Below, piece after piece: positions 23,838 to 33,830 of a DNA stretch of 64,000 bases. Every line of letters begins with the position of its first letter. The stretch's first letter is position 1. Under the pieces are notes generated by a model. It worked only from the letters and a program-made list of their open reading frames with translations, did not search any database and had not been told where the DNA came from. Source of the stretch: Melieria omissa (Eukaryota > Arthropoda > Insecta > Diptera > Ulidiidae); the NCBI GenBank assembly GCA_963971225.1, contig OZ020267.1, positions 120,459,891 to 120,523,890 of the forward strand, in the 5' to 3' direction. A program made the position numbers and the translations under genes.

Positions 23838-24439
23838 CATAATGTATATAATGCTCTGTTCAAGACCGGATATATGTTTCGCAGTTTCGTATATGGGTCG
23901 TTTTCAACAAAATCCTTCAGAGCAACACTGGCAGCATTTAAAGCGAATCGTCAGGTAGGAAGGGAACGAAAACAATGAAGCTGGAGTATGGTTCAACAAG
24001 CAATATTGCAATCGTTGGATATGCAGACGCTGATTGGGCAGGCGACTTGAGTGATAGGAAATCTGTGAGCGGATACATATTTAAGGTGTATGGCTGTACT
24101 GTGTCTTGGTCTTCCAAAAAGCAATCAACTGTAGAAACTTTATCAAGTGAAGAATCCATCTGGCTCCGTGGAATAATGACCGACCTAAAGGAAATGAAAT
24201 CTGAGTCAGTGACAATATACGAAGACAACAGGGGTTGCATTGGAATGGTAAACAACTTGGAGATCAAGCGGGTCAAACATATAGATATCAAGCACCATTT
24301 CATTCGTGACAATATTGCTTCTGGATTCATTAAAGTAGAAGGTATTGGAACTAAGGATCAACTTGCTGAGATTTTCACGAAAACAACTGATTTGACAACA
24401 TTTAGCAAGATGCGGCAGGATATTGGAGTTACCGATTAA
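23838..24439 (+). pseudogene. Ty1/copia polyprotein 3' end (reverse transcriptase tail and RNase H)
   Basis: The first frame reads MYIMLCSRPDICFAVSYMGR then HWQHLKRIVR, the end of the copia reverse transcriptase. After a stop and shift near 23957 the next frame runs open to the stop at 24437-24439: TMKLEYG, YADADWAGDLSDRKSVSGY, VSWSSKKQ, then IYEDNRGCIGMVNN and HIDIKHHFIRD, which is the copia RNase H with its DADWAGD motif. Gag, protease, integrase and most of the reverse transcriptase are absent, so the element is 5'-truncated. The 3' LTR follows at 24491. The RNase H frame is intact, suggesting moderate age. Confidence 0.92.
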
Positions 24440-24490
24440 GAAGGGGTGTTGATTTATTTGATTCGTAATTTATAAACGATTGAGAGGGGG

Positions 24491-24711
24491 TGTTGTTATA
24501 TACTTGGTACAACATATACTTGTACTTGTTTATGTTTTTCAATCGTTTTTGTATACATTATCCTGTATGTCCTGTTTTAATATATTTTTCACTTCAAAAC
24601 TACTTGTGCTTCACAGAGAACAAATAAATATTTGTTCTTCTTCATCAAATACAATCTTTGTGTTTTGCGTGTTCCGGACTAAAGACTATAGTTACAAGGT
24701 CACATCCAACA
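24491..24711 (+). repeat. 3' LTR of the copia element
   Basis: A 221-base unit starting TGTTG and ending CAACA (24707-24711), the expected inverted termini of a copia LTR, directly preceded by the purine tract GAGAGGGGG (24482-24490) that primes plus-strand synthesis. It follows the polyprotein stop by about 50 bases. No 5' LTR is present in the window. Confidence 0.75.
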
Positions 24712-24929
24712 TAAATTCATCATCATTACAAGCAGAATACAAAGATATTACTTTAAACGTTAAAATACACCTATTATACTAGCAAAAAATTCAATACACA
24801 CTTGCAGAACTTCAGATTACGTCGCCGTTTTTTTCACAACATTGCCATTGAAATGGATATCAAAAAATTACGAGGTGTTTTTCAAGTGTTCACAAAGCGT
24901 CTCAGTTTTTTATGCGCGTTATTTGTGCA

Positions 24930-25110
24930 ATGGCAGATCCAAGGAAGGAAACTTCAATACAAATAAGAGAGCTGGTTATAAAATTGTGCTGCGAAGGTAA
25001 ATCTTACCGGCAAATTGGCAAAGTTATTGGCAGACCTCATTGCACAGTGCAAAAAATTATAAACAAATGGAGATACGAAGGTACAGTACAAAATTCAAAG
25101 GGTGAAGTTT
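24930..25110 (+). pseudogene. Tc1-type transposase, N-terminal DNA-binding fragment
   Basis: From the ATG at about 24930 the translation gives MADPRKETSIQIRELVIKLC then YRQIGKVIGRPHCTVQKIIN and KWRYEGTVQNSKG, the first paired-like helix-turn-helix of a Tc1 transposase. Homology stops at about 25110, where the open frame continues without a stop into the trihelix segment. No catalytic region follows, so this is the front end of a separate Tc1 copy. Confidence 0.8.
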
Positions 25111-25693
25111 GGAGGCAGCATAAAAACGAGTTGAGACGTGTGCACAAAAACCATCATGTTTATAAGGCTTTGAGTGCGCAACTCCGCAAAGAGTACGCGG
25201 TGGATCTGTCGCCCGCTGAGCTCAGAAATCGCGTAAATAATAAAGCAAAGAAATATAGGTAAGCTTTGGTTGACAAAAATCAATTGGCATTAAAAAGTTC
25301 CATCAGACAGGAAAAAAGATTATTGGTCCGTCCAAGTGACGGTTCTCCTTCCGAGTGGATATATTTTGCCAAAGTGCAAGAGTTTATGGGCTATTTTAAA
25401 AGCAGCAATTACACAGAACTCATGGAGAAGAGTCTTAGCTTGGATAAGTAGCGTTTTTGCTTTGCAAATAGAAATAAATTTTACATTTAATTATAGATAG
25501 CCAATTGATGCAACAGTTCAGTTATATGGTAAACGATGAAAAGCCAAGCCCCAAATTTGCAATATCTGCTCCTTCTGCGCTTATTTCAACTCCGCCAAGA
25601 GGATCGGTAGAAAGTAATCTGCTCTCGTCGTCGTCAGACACCTCGACAGCTATGCCGCAGCGTTCAAATTATCATCATGTTAATACGCCATAA
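25108..25693 (+). pseudogene. Trihelix (MADF / Myb-SANT-like) DNA-binding protein segment with two introns
   Basis: The first exon reads VWRQHKNELRRVHKNHHVYK, then AQLRKEYAVDLSPAELRNRV and NNKAKKYR, a Trp-led three-helix pattern typical of MADF/Myb-SANT proteins. A 48-base intron (25259-25306, gtaagc...catcag) restores frame to QEKRLLVRPSDGSPSEW and GYFKSSNYTELMEKSLSLD. A second candidate intron (about 25445-25502, gtagcg...agatag) leads to QLMQQFSYMVNDEKPSPKFA and a Ser-rich tail ending at 25693. The true start is missing: the frame is fused upstream to a Tc1 fragment. It could be a relic of a host regulator or of a transposon accessory gene. Introns and domain are by eye; the family call is moderate. 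Confidence 0.55.
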
Positions 25694-25713
25694 CTCTAGG
25701 AGTACAATTACTA

Positions 25714-25895
25714 CACCTTTTCAAGTTCGATTTCAGAAAGCGTAAATTCAATTTCAGAAAGCGTAAATTCAATTTCAGAAACATAAATTCAATTTCAGAA
25801 ACATAAATTCAATTTCGGAAAGCGTAAATTCAATTTCAGAAAGCGTAAATTCAATTTCGGAAAACGTAAATTCAATTTCAGAAACTACCTTTAAT
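25714..25895. repeat. Left terminal array of about 21-base units
   Basis: About eight head-to-tail units with the core AATTTCAGAAAGCGTAAATT; two units are one base shorter (GAAACA in place of GAAAGCG). They are the probable transposase-binding sites and match the right array in inverted orientation. Confidence 0.85.
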
Positions 25896-26048
25896 GTATA
25901 AAAAATGTTTTTGGAAAAGTGCACTTTGCCAAATTTTTTAACTACGTACGGAACAAAGTGTGCCATTTCTACATATTTGCAATTGTAAAATAAAATAGTT
26001 CATTTTATTTCAACTGTACAACTGTTGTGTGCGTATAACTTAAATCCA

Positions 26049-27255
26049 ATGGAGTACAAAAACAATTGTGCAATATGCCTCTGAGCCGCTGTTAGCAAAT
26101 GCAAATCAAACTTGCCCAATTTGCCGTTGTAAAATTACTGGTAAGTATTCGTTTTTTGCTAAATATCCTGTAAGTATTCACAATTTTTTTTCTCTTTGCA
26201 GGCAATGAAGAATGCGTAAGAAAGCAGTACAAAGCGAATTCGGCCCAAGATAGGGACCTAGTCGTGTCGGTAGCAGCCCGCGGCGAAGATTGGGTAGCGA
26301 TGGCGACTTCTCTGGGTATTTGCTACAAGACGGCACATAGCTGGGTTTCGTCAGGGCGCGCCGAAATGCTTCGTAAGGGTGGTGGAAAAAGCCGGAAGCT
26401 TGGAGCGGACCAGGTGGCAGAGATAATAACTTGGTTGGAGGAGGATTGCTCCATGACCCTTACAGCGATGAAGTCACGAATCCTAACACACTTTAACGTT
26501 GACGTCACCACAACAACGATAGGAAACTACCTAAATGGTGAATTGTATTCACTGAAAAAAGTCCACACGGAGCCGGTGACAATGAATAGCTGTGCAACAA
26601 ACTAAAGCGAGCTGGTTACGTCACACAACTCAATCAGTTGATACAAGCCGAGAAGCAGATCGTTTGGATAGACGAAACAAATTTTAATTTATTTTGCCGT
26701 TTTACACGAGGCCGTTCCAAAGTTGGTCAACGCGCTATCCAACAACTTCCCGCGTCTAGGGGCCCAAACGTACATTTGATTGGTGCAATCACCACAGGAG
26801 CTGTGCTGCTTTTAGAGCGTCGCAGGGGCTCATTTACATTTACAGCTTGCTCCGAATGGGTACAAGGTTTAATTACCAAATGGCAGGAAAATGGCAATAA
26901 CGTTAACGACCTTGTGATTGTGTGCGACAATGCACCATGCCATAGCACGATCGAAACAGCCGTAGCAGCACACTCAGGTGGTCTTGCAGAAGTGCTACGT
27001 TTGCGTCCATATTCGCCGATGCTAAATCCGATCGAAAATATTTGGTCGAAAGTAAAGGCGTACCTAAAGTCGCATATGACTGTACCACAAGTGCGATCAC
27101 CGGCCATTATGGAGCAGCGGCTCCAGTATTTAGAAAAAGTAGTGGACGATGCAAAGTGCACTATAACTGGAGGCGACTGCGCCAGAGCAATCCAGCACAG
27201 TTCGACGTTTCATGGGGATGCCCTTGCGCAGAAGGACATGCTTGTGGAAAGATAA
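26049..27255 (+). pseudogene. DD35E transposase with intron and N-terminal Cys motif
   Basis: The ATG at 26049 gives MEYKNNCAICL; after a one-base shift the frame continues to QTCPICRCKITG, so two CxxC pairs form a possible zinc motif. An intron of 61 bases (26141-26201, gtaagt...ttgcag) joins to NEECVRKQYKANSAQDRD. Helix-turn-helix region: GEDWVAMATSLGICYKTAHS. Catalytic blocks: WIDETNFN (about 26666), VCDNAPCH (about 26920) and RPYSPMLNPIENIW (about 27005), with 35 residues between the second Asp and the Glu. A second shift lies between 26590 and 26602. Total about 380 residues, near the family norm. The remainder is open to the stop at 27253-27255, so decay is slight. Confidence 0.88.
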
Positions 27256-27374
27256 ACATTTATTTTTCTGGGCCAGCAGAAATTTAGATATAGATAGATA
27301 TAGATATTTCTTTTATAACGTATTATAAAAAATGTTACTTTTTCAAATCTGTGTAAATGCAACCAAAATAAATT

Positions 27375-27554
27375 CAACATTTGCTCTGAAATTGAATGGA
27401 CGTTTTCCGAAATTGAATTTACGCTTTCTGAAATTGAATTTATGTTTCTGAAATTGAATTTACGCTTTCTGAAATTGAATTTACACTTTCTGAAATTGAA
27501 TTTAAGCTTTCTGAAATTGCTTTTCCGCTTTCTGAAATCGAACTTGAAAAGGTG
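27375..27554. repeat. Right terminal array of about 21-base units
   Basis: About eight units with the core TTTCTGAAATTGAATTTA, the inverse of the left array. The open frame across it on the minus strand (27210-27590) is simply the translated repeat. Confidence 0.85.
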
Positions 27555-27845
27555 TAGATGGTAGTGCTGGAAAAAACATCGATGTAACATCTATACACCG
27601 ATGTTTTTAAATTTATTTCAAACATCGTTTTTCATTGTTTCCGATGTTCGATGTTTTTCTCTACGTTTCCATTACTATTAAAAGGAGCGCGAGAAGCTAA
27701 AAAAAAACTGTAAAAGTTCATATGACATTTATAAAGCTTATAAAACAAATTTGGGCGTGCAGGTATTTATAAACCGCAATGAATAGATCTCGATCATAGT
27801 CAAATAAGATTTTGCTACTGGGTGGCACAGAAATGTTTATTTTGT

Positions 27846-27891
27846 TATTAATGTTCATTAATGTTCATTAATGTTCATTAATGTTCATTAA
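27846..27891. repeat. Minisatellite, 10-base unit ATGTTCATTA
   Basis: Four perfect head-to-tail copies plus a partial one, abutting the TTAA element that starts at 27892; the last unit supplies the TTAA target. Confidence 0.9.
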
Positions 27892-28615
27892 GGGGGCTTT
27901 CCCGTTTTTCGGTTTCCAAAAATCGTTTTTTTTTTTTACAGAAATCGATTTATAAATAATATAAAAATATGAAGCCAAAGTTTCATAATGAAATATGCAA
28001 TAGTTTTGAAGTTATAGCCAAAAATGTTTCGGCGCGCACAGCCTCGCGTACGCTTTAAAAAAACTTTAAACGCGTTTTCCTCGAAACCATGTTTTTGTGA
28101 CTTTTTTACACTTTTTTCGGATCTAATGAACCGATTTGAATAAAACTGAATTTCACGTGTTCACAAATGAATTCTCTATCGCACATCATAGGATTTTTTC
28201 AATATTGTGAAATTTAGATTTTTAACAACACTTTTAGTACCAAAATTTGGCAAAAAAAATCGATTTTTTTTTCAAATTTGCGCCAAATTTCACCAAGTTG
28301 AAATATTTCAAAAATCCTCCGATGTGCGATAACTAAAACTATGTAATTAATGAAAATTATGGTCAATTTGATTTCAGATAAACCGTACCCGAGAAAAGTG
28401 TAAAAAACTGGGAGTATGTTTTCCAAACAAGGCAACATAAGTACTTGGCCAGCCGGCGGCCATTTTGTTTTTTTTCCAAAAAAAAAATTTTTTTCAACTC
28501 ACTATTGTAACAACAAACAAAATAAAAAAGAATTACAACATTTTATCAAACTGTCTTTCCAAAATTAATTCTTGAAAAACACCTCATTTTTCGACGAAAA
28601 AACGGGAAAGCCCCC
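27892..28615. mobile_element. TTAA-flanked inverted-repeat element (724 bp)
   Basis: Ends GGGGGCTTTCCCGTTTTTCG (27892) and the complement of GGGGGCTTTCCCGTTTTTTC (to 28615), bordered by TTAA at 27888-27891 and 28616-28619. No transposase. The interior block CGAAACCATGTTTTT and the CGGCGCGC motif also occur in the element at 51533-52262, which has GGGGG-starting ends too, so they form one family. TTAA use suggests a piggyBac-like enzyme; the G-run ends are not standard piggyBac. Confidence 0.75.
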
Positions 28616-28830
28616 TTAATATGTTTAATTATCTTTTTCTGATGTTGTTAAATTCTTTTAATGGATTATTTATTATTTCCAAAAAACCCTTTAATAAAGT
28701 GGCAAATTAATTGCTAAAATTTTTAAATACATTTTTAATTTAAATATATTTCAAAAAAGTCCCCATTGAATACATCGATGTGCGTTTCCCAAAAATCATC
28801 GATGTGGGCAAACATCAAACAATTATGCTC

Positions 28831-29194
28831 TGATATGAATTCTGAACACGAACCTTTTCTTTTTCAAAATGGAATGAAATTTGGAATTTGTAAATGAATT
28901 TTATGAGTGAATTTTGAATTGAAAAACTTGGGAATTGTCACAGCCTACTATGATATTATTTTTTAAATGTTTGCAATTATTTAAAATTTTCATATTTTGC
29001 AATTGAAGATGCATTTTTTTCTATTTATCAGTAAGATTTGTCAAAATGACTAATTTTGAGAATTTAAGGTAAATTTAGCAAAATTGGGGCAAAAAATTTT
29101 TTACAATATTTTTAATTTATTTATTCCATTTAGCTTAAAAAATTAATAAAAGCGACGTCATATATTTTTTAAGAAAGCGATGCAACAAAATTTA
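28831..29194. other. AT-rich spacer, no feature seen
   Basis: No recognisable feature. Confidence 0.4.
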
Positions 29195-30463
29195 TCTTAT
29201 ATATAAAATTCTCGTGTCACAGTGTTTGTTACCGTACTCCTCCGAAACGGCTTGACCGATTTTTATGAAATTTTACATGCATATTCAGTAGGTCTGAGAA
29301 TCGGCTACTAACTATTTTTTGTACCCCTAAGGGGCGTGGCACATTTTTGTGACCCAATTATTCTGCTGAACTACAAGTCACAGAGGAATGAAACTTTGCA
29401 TGAACCTATCATGTAATCATATCTCTCGACAGACGGAATGAGGCGGGTTTTGGACAACGGGGCGTGGCACCACCCATACAAGCAAAATCTTTAAAATAGA
29501 ATATCTTCGAAATTATAAGTAGCACAACATTAAAATTTAGTACCCCGTCGTCCCATAGATGAGTCATTCTAATGATAAGATTTTATGGGCGTTGGACAAG
29601 GGGCGTGGCACAGTTTTTGTGACCCAAATATTTTGTTGACCTATAAGTCGCTCAGCAATGAAACTTAGTACGAACCTACCATTTATTCATATATTTCGAC
29701 AGAGGGAATGGGGCAAGTATTGGACGAGGGGGCGTGGCACCACCCATACAAGCAAAATCTTTAAAATAGAATATCTTCGAAATTATAAGTAGCACAACAT
29801 TAAAATTTAGTACCCCGTCGTCCCATAGATGAGTCATTCTAATGACAAGATTTTATGGGCGTTGGACAAGGGGCATGGCACATTTTTTGTGACCCAAATA
29901 TTTTTCTGAACTATAAGTCGCTCAGCAATGAAACTTAGTACGAACCTACCATTTATTCATATATTTCGACAGAGGGAATGGGGCAAGTATTGGACGAGGG
30001 GGCGTGGCACCACCCATACAAGCAAAATCTTTAAAATATAATATCTTCGAAATTATAAGTAGCACAACATTAAAACAACATTCTACTGATAACATTTGAT
30101 GGGCGTTGGCCAAGGGGCGTGGCACATTTTTTGTGACCCAAATACTTTGCTGAACTATAAGTCGCTCAGCAATGAAACTTAGTACGGACCTACCATTTTT
30201 TCTTTTGACAGAGGGCATTGAATAAGAGGGCATGGCACCGCCCATATAATTTAAATCCGGTTCAAGCGCAGTCCATTTCTTTACTGAAACTTAACAGCAA
30301 CACTGTTTATTTGTGGGCCTTGATTGCGTTAATCAGTAGCTCCTCCTCTTCCTTCAGTTGGTTTTCTTCGTCAGTTTGCATCGCCATAGATTCGCCACCT
30401 CGCGTATTTCATTATAAAAAAACAACAAATGTCGTGCGAGACAAAGTTCGCGGGGTCAGCTAG
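29195..30463 (+). mobile_element. Non-autonomous Helitron with 270-base tandem units
   Basis: Begins TCTTATATATAAAATTCTCG after an A and ends GGGGTCAGCTAG before a T, matching the Helitron pattern of a 5' TC, a 3' CTAG and insertion between A and T, with a small GC hairpin (GCGA...TCGC) near the 3' end. No target duplication is expected. The interior is a tandem array: GGCGTGGCACCACCCATACA occurs at 29461, 29731 and 30001, an exact 270-base period, with a shortened fourth unit near 30229. No Rep/helicase gene is present. A second, longer relative lies at 46381-48935. Confidence 0.65.
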
Positions 30464-30493
30464 TTTACAATAAAAGACTTCAATGTAGTCAAA

Positions 30494-31205
30494 ATGACTA
30501 CCTTGGGCATTCTAATGTTAACTGCCAAGAACAAAGAGGTTTTGAATCAGTTCTGTAAGTCCAAATTTCAAATACGTTTTGCTTATTTGGTCGACTTTTT
30601 CGCACAACTAAATAAACTGAACATTCAACTGCAAGGGTCAGAAAATTGGAAACCGCAAGGCACCAGCAATATATTTTCGTATGAAAATACAATCAGTGCA
30701 TTTATCGTGAAAATTTGGCTATGGATCAATAAAGTCGAAAGAGAAAACTTTTCTGTGTTTGATACCCTGTATCAAATTATTGGCGAACAGTGTGCTAAGA
30801 CTAAGGAAGAAATACAGAGTAATATTGCACTTCATTTGAAAAACTTAAAAGTGAATTATCTCGCTATTTGCCCGACTGTGAGGACAACAGTATTCGGAAA
30901 CTAGTCCGCAATCTTTCATTGTAAACGTTTCTGAGTTTCGTGACTGATGAAATTCAAGAAGAAGTGATTGAAATGCAACACGAAAGTAACTTGAAAGATA
31001 CATTCGAGACGGGAATTAATAATGAAGATTTTTGGAGTCAAACGGCAATTTCTTTCCCAATTTACGATAAATTGCTATACGTCACTTAACTCTGTTTTTG
31101 TCAACATATTTATGCGAGCAGAGGTTCTCGGCGCTTCTGATAATTAAAAATAAGCACCGAAATCGGTTGGATGCCAGTGCCAACATGCGTTTGACTTCAA
31201 GTTCA
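30494..31205 (+). pseudogene. hAT transposase relic (ZBED/Buster-like)
   Basis: The first frame (to 30904) contains FCKSKFQIRFAYLVDFFAQL and NKLNIQLQGSEN, the conserved block of hAT transposases related to ZBED/SCAN-type proteins. After a shift near 30905 the remaining part gives DEIQEEVIEMQHESNLKD and, near 31105, STYLCEQRFSALLIIKNKHR and NRLDASANMRLTSS, the C-terminal hAT dimerisation region. The BED zinc finger and first catalytic part are missing. It starts about 30 bases after the Helitron end and is cut at its 3' side by the foldback arm at 31206. Confidence 0.8.
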
Positions 31206-31912
31206 AAATAGAAAATTTAGTAAAAAGCAGACAATTGTCCTCTGTCATGTGGTACCCATATCTTCATCATTGCACAACCGCAAATATTTAAAAACAAATA
31301 TTTGAAATGTGTATGTCCTTAAAATTTTAAATTCCTTTAAAAAGGACTTTGAGTCAGAAAATTAAAAACTGACCATGCCAGGATACCATAAATAACCTCC
31401 AGTTTCACGTCTATATCAACATTTGGATGGGTTTCGGAAAAATAAAAAAATTTGTTCCCACGGTGTAATAAATGAAAAGTTGGTGTTTTCACTCCGTGCT
31501 TTATAACTTTGTCATTTTTCTTTCGATTCAATTGATGCAAGGCTTATTATTTGCACAAGTAATATATCCTTCATCTAAAATTGTAAAACCTGACTTTTGA
31601 AATTGGTCGAAAAATTCACTTTTTTACAACTTTCATCGTCAGTAACTTCCCCAAATCCCACCTGATTTGGGCAATCTATATATTGTTGGAGAGGTTAGTT
31701 AATTACCTTTTAATTACCACTGTTAGTCGGATGGTTGGTTTACGAGATATGTGCTCATAACTGAAATAAGAGGGGGAAACGTGTTTTTCGAAGATTTTTC
31801 GAAAACGCTTCTTAAGAAAATTTTTTTATTTTCAGTTTCGTGTTCAGCAGCCGAAGATTAGTCTAAAAAATACTTTTATTTTTAGGAGCATTTTTCTTGT
31901 CAAGTAGTGTTA
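31206..31912 (-). repeat. Foldback-family arm, reverse copy
   Basis: Reverse complement of 53838-54540: shared landmarks include GGAGCATTTTTC, AGGGGGGAAAACG-like, CACTCCGTGC and CAGTTTCACGTCTATA. It also matches, more distantly, the arms of the element at 1-1135 (GTCCTTTTAAAAGGAC block and the CAAATA motif). No gene. Confidence 0.7.
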
Positions 31913-33354
31913 TAAACTGCGCACACATGGCCAAAGCCTAAAAGCTGGAAAGTGGTTGACTTAAACGACCACATCGACGCCTGATGGCGCTTGCAGGCGA
32001 CGATTTTCACTTCCACATGTGTCCAATTGTTCGTAGGGAAACACAAACATCGGCATCGATGTACTTACACACATACAAAGAAATCGTATGCATGCGGCAC
32101 ACCTTCCGGTGTATCTTTTACAGCGCCACTGGCAGCAAATGCTGGCGTGCAATCTACATTTGGTTGAGCACATTTGAGCACAATTTAAAAAGGACTACTT
32201 AAGTCCCCGCACATGTCCATAACAACACAGACGCGCCAGCACCATTCTAAGGCCAATTCACGCTGCTCGTGAAATGCGATGCAGTTCATACTTGTCAGGC
32301 AGCTGTGTTGCGGCAAAATCTCTTCAGCACAGTCGTCGCTCAGCAGAAGTGGGATAATGGGTCATTCTGCGCTAAGAAACAGTCAAATTATTATTTTTAT
32401 CCAACTCAGAATAAACCAACTGCCGCATGATAAATTGTTAAAAGTATTTGCATACTCACATACGACACGCGCCCGACCGCAATAAGCAGGCGAAAGGCGA
32501 GTTTCCTTTTGCAATTTCCAGCGCTGAAAGAGCCGCTCGTAAGTGCGCAGTACGGGCGAGGGAGGCTGCCTTGTGTGGAGCGAGCTGCAAAAGTTGTAGA
32601 TGAGATACCATTCGGGCACTTTGCATTCATGAGATAATAAAAAGGCGAGCAAATAGAAAAATTACTCGGCGAAGGCATCGCAGGACGGCCAACCGAGTGC
32701 GGCCGGATTTGCCCCGCATGTGGTCACACTGTAGATAACTCCCGGCCCTCGGTTGTTCGGATGTGTATTTGCGTATGAGCGTCTGTGCGTATAGTTCTGT
32801 TTTCATGTACGAGCGACAACCGCACGCGTGGGCCGAGCCAGCTGATTTCCAAAGCGATTATTCAAAGGAAATTCTCGGTAAAAGTCAAAGTCAATATTTT
32901 ATGAAGGGCTTCGACAATAAAATATGAACAGAATGGGTTTACGTACAATAACATGCCGTCACTTTGTTAAGTCGTTGTAGATTTGTTGTCCCTTTTACTC
33001 ATTTGCATCGGTTGCAATTTCCGCTTCGAGGCGGCGAATGGAAGGAAATTCGTTTGTTTGTTCGACGGTGCGTGTGCGTGGGAATGCGATGTGAATGCTT
33101 GAGTTGTTGACGCAAACGAAGCAAAAAAATAATTGAATAAAGTAAATATATAGAGCACCGAAGTGGAGCAGTAGGTATTTATAGAATTGTAGCAAAATTG
33201 CGACAAAATCATATGTACGACATTTTGAATTTCAATTTATCATCCCTCCCTCCCTCATTGGTTCTTGTTAATGTGTTGTTGGTTGCTGTTAACGAAATAT
33301 TGTAAAAAGCACTGTGTGTGCAACTTTGTGCATAATAGTAAAATACTTACAGTT
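31913..33354. other. Spacer with GC-richer patches, no gene seen
   Basis: No repeat partner, domain or RNA was recognised; open frames are short and overlapping. Confidence 0.4.
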
Positions 33355-33480
33355 TTAAGTAGATTTCGAACGGTACGTTGGGGCAGTTTTCATAAAGAAT
33401 TTTACTTTCAGTAATTTGCCATTCTCTGCAGGGAGGACAGTAGCCTGCAGGAAAACTGTTTTAGACTCACATTTCTCCTT
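33355..33480 (-). mobile_element. Decayed SINE fragment
   Basis: Aligns with the SINE body in the same orientation as 12579-12788: GATTTCGAACGGTACGTTGG, then TTTCATAAAGAATTTTACTTTC, AATTTGCCATTCTCTGC and GGAGGACAGTAGCC correspond in order to blocks at 12676-12770. Head and tail are missing. Confidence 0.65.
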
Positions 33481-33787
33481 ATAAGTAAAAAACCAATTAC
33501 TCTTTATTACAATTTTGCCCTTAACAGTCAATTGGATCACCAACAAATGTAGGAAACAAATGTTAATAAAAGGTATTAATGTTAATAAAGGCATATTATC
33601 CCGGCAAGAGAATAAAGTCTGCCACACAAATTTGTGTCCTTATTGGAGAGTTTGTGCGTTGTGCCTTTTATGTCACAGATTAATGCTGCACCCATTACTT
33701 TACACAATTTAGTATATTGAAAAAAAGGGGCTCCACTCTATAGCGCAATTCATATTGACAAATCATTTTAACTGTGGTCCCATGAAA

Positions 33788-33826
33788 TTTGTGAAACTTG
33801 TGAAACTTGTGAAACTTGTGAAACGG
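33788..33826. repeat. Minisatellite, 9-base unit GTGAAACTT
   Basis: Three perfect copies plus partial flanking units, ending GTGAAACGGGCCCC. No associated element was seen. Confidence 0.9.
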
Positions 33827-33830
33827 GCCC

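Larger units (their letters stand above)
25714..27554 (+). mobile_element. IS630/Tc1-superfamily transposon with tandem-array inverted repeats (1841 bp)
   Basis: The ends are CACCTTTTCAAGTTCGATTT at 25714 and its complement ending at 27554, with the TA duplication at 25712-25713 and 27555-27556. Each end continues as an array of about eight roughly 21-base units (core AATTTCAGAAAGCG), inverted with respect to the other end, so the inverted repeats are about 180 bases long. The interior carries one transposase gene on the + strand with a clean intron and a DD35E-type catalytic core. Two coding shifts make it inactive as read. The insertion lies 20 bases after the trihelix segment. Confidence 0.88.
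27566..28830. other. ATCGATG-rich borders around a TTAA element; possible outer element
   Basis: Both ends of this stretch are dense in ATCGATG-type words: CATCGATGT, CCGATGTTTTT and CGATGTTCGATG at about 27580-27655, and CATCGATGTGCG and CATCGATGTGGG at about 28772-28808. They may be the ends of an old element into which the TTAA element at 27892-28615 inserted, but no precise inverted repeat or target duplication could be fixed. Confidence 0.3.

Noticed and set aside
24491..24711. Complete copia element
   Set aside because: Only one LTR and the polyprotein 3' end are present; no 5' LTR, primer site or gag could be found upstream.
25714..25895. CRISPR-like array of short repeats
   Set aside because: Units are head-to-tail without spacers and are mirrored at the other end of a transposon, in a eukaryotic context.
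27210..27590. 126-codon minus-strand frame with Ser/Ile/Glu repeats
   Set aside because: It is the translation of the roughly 21-base terminal array of the DD35E element.
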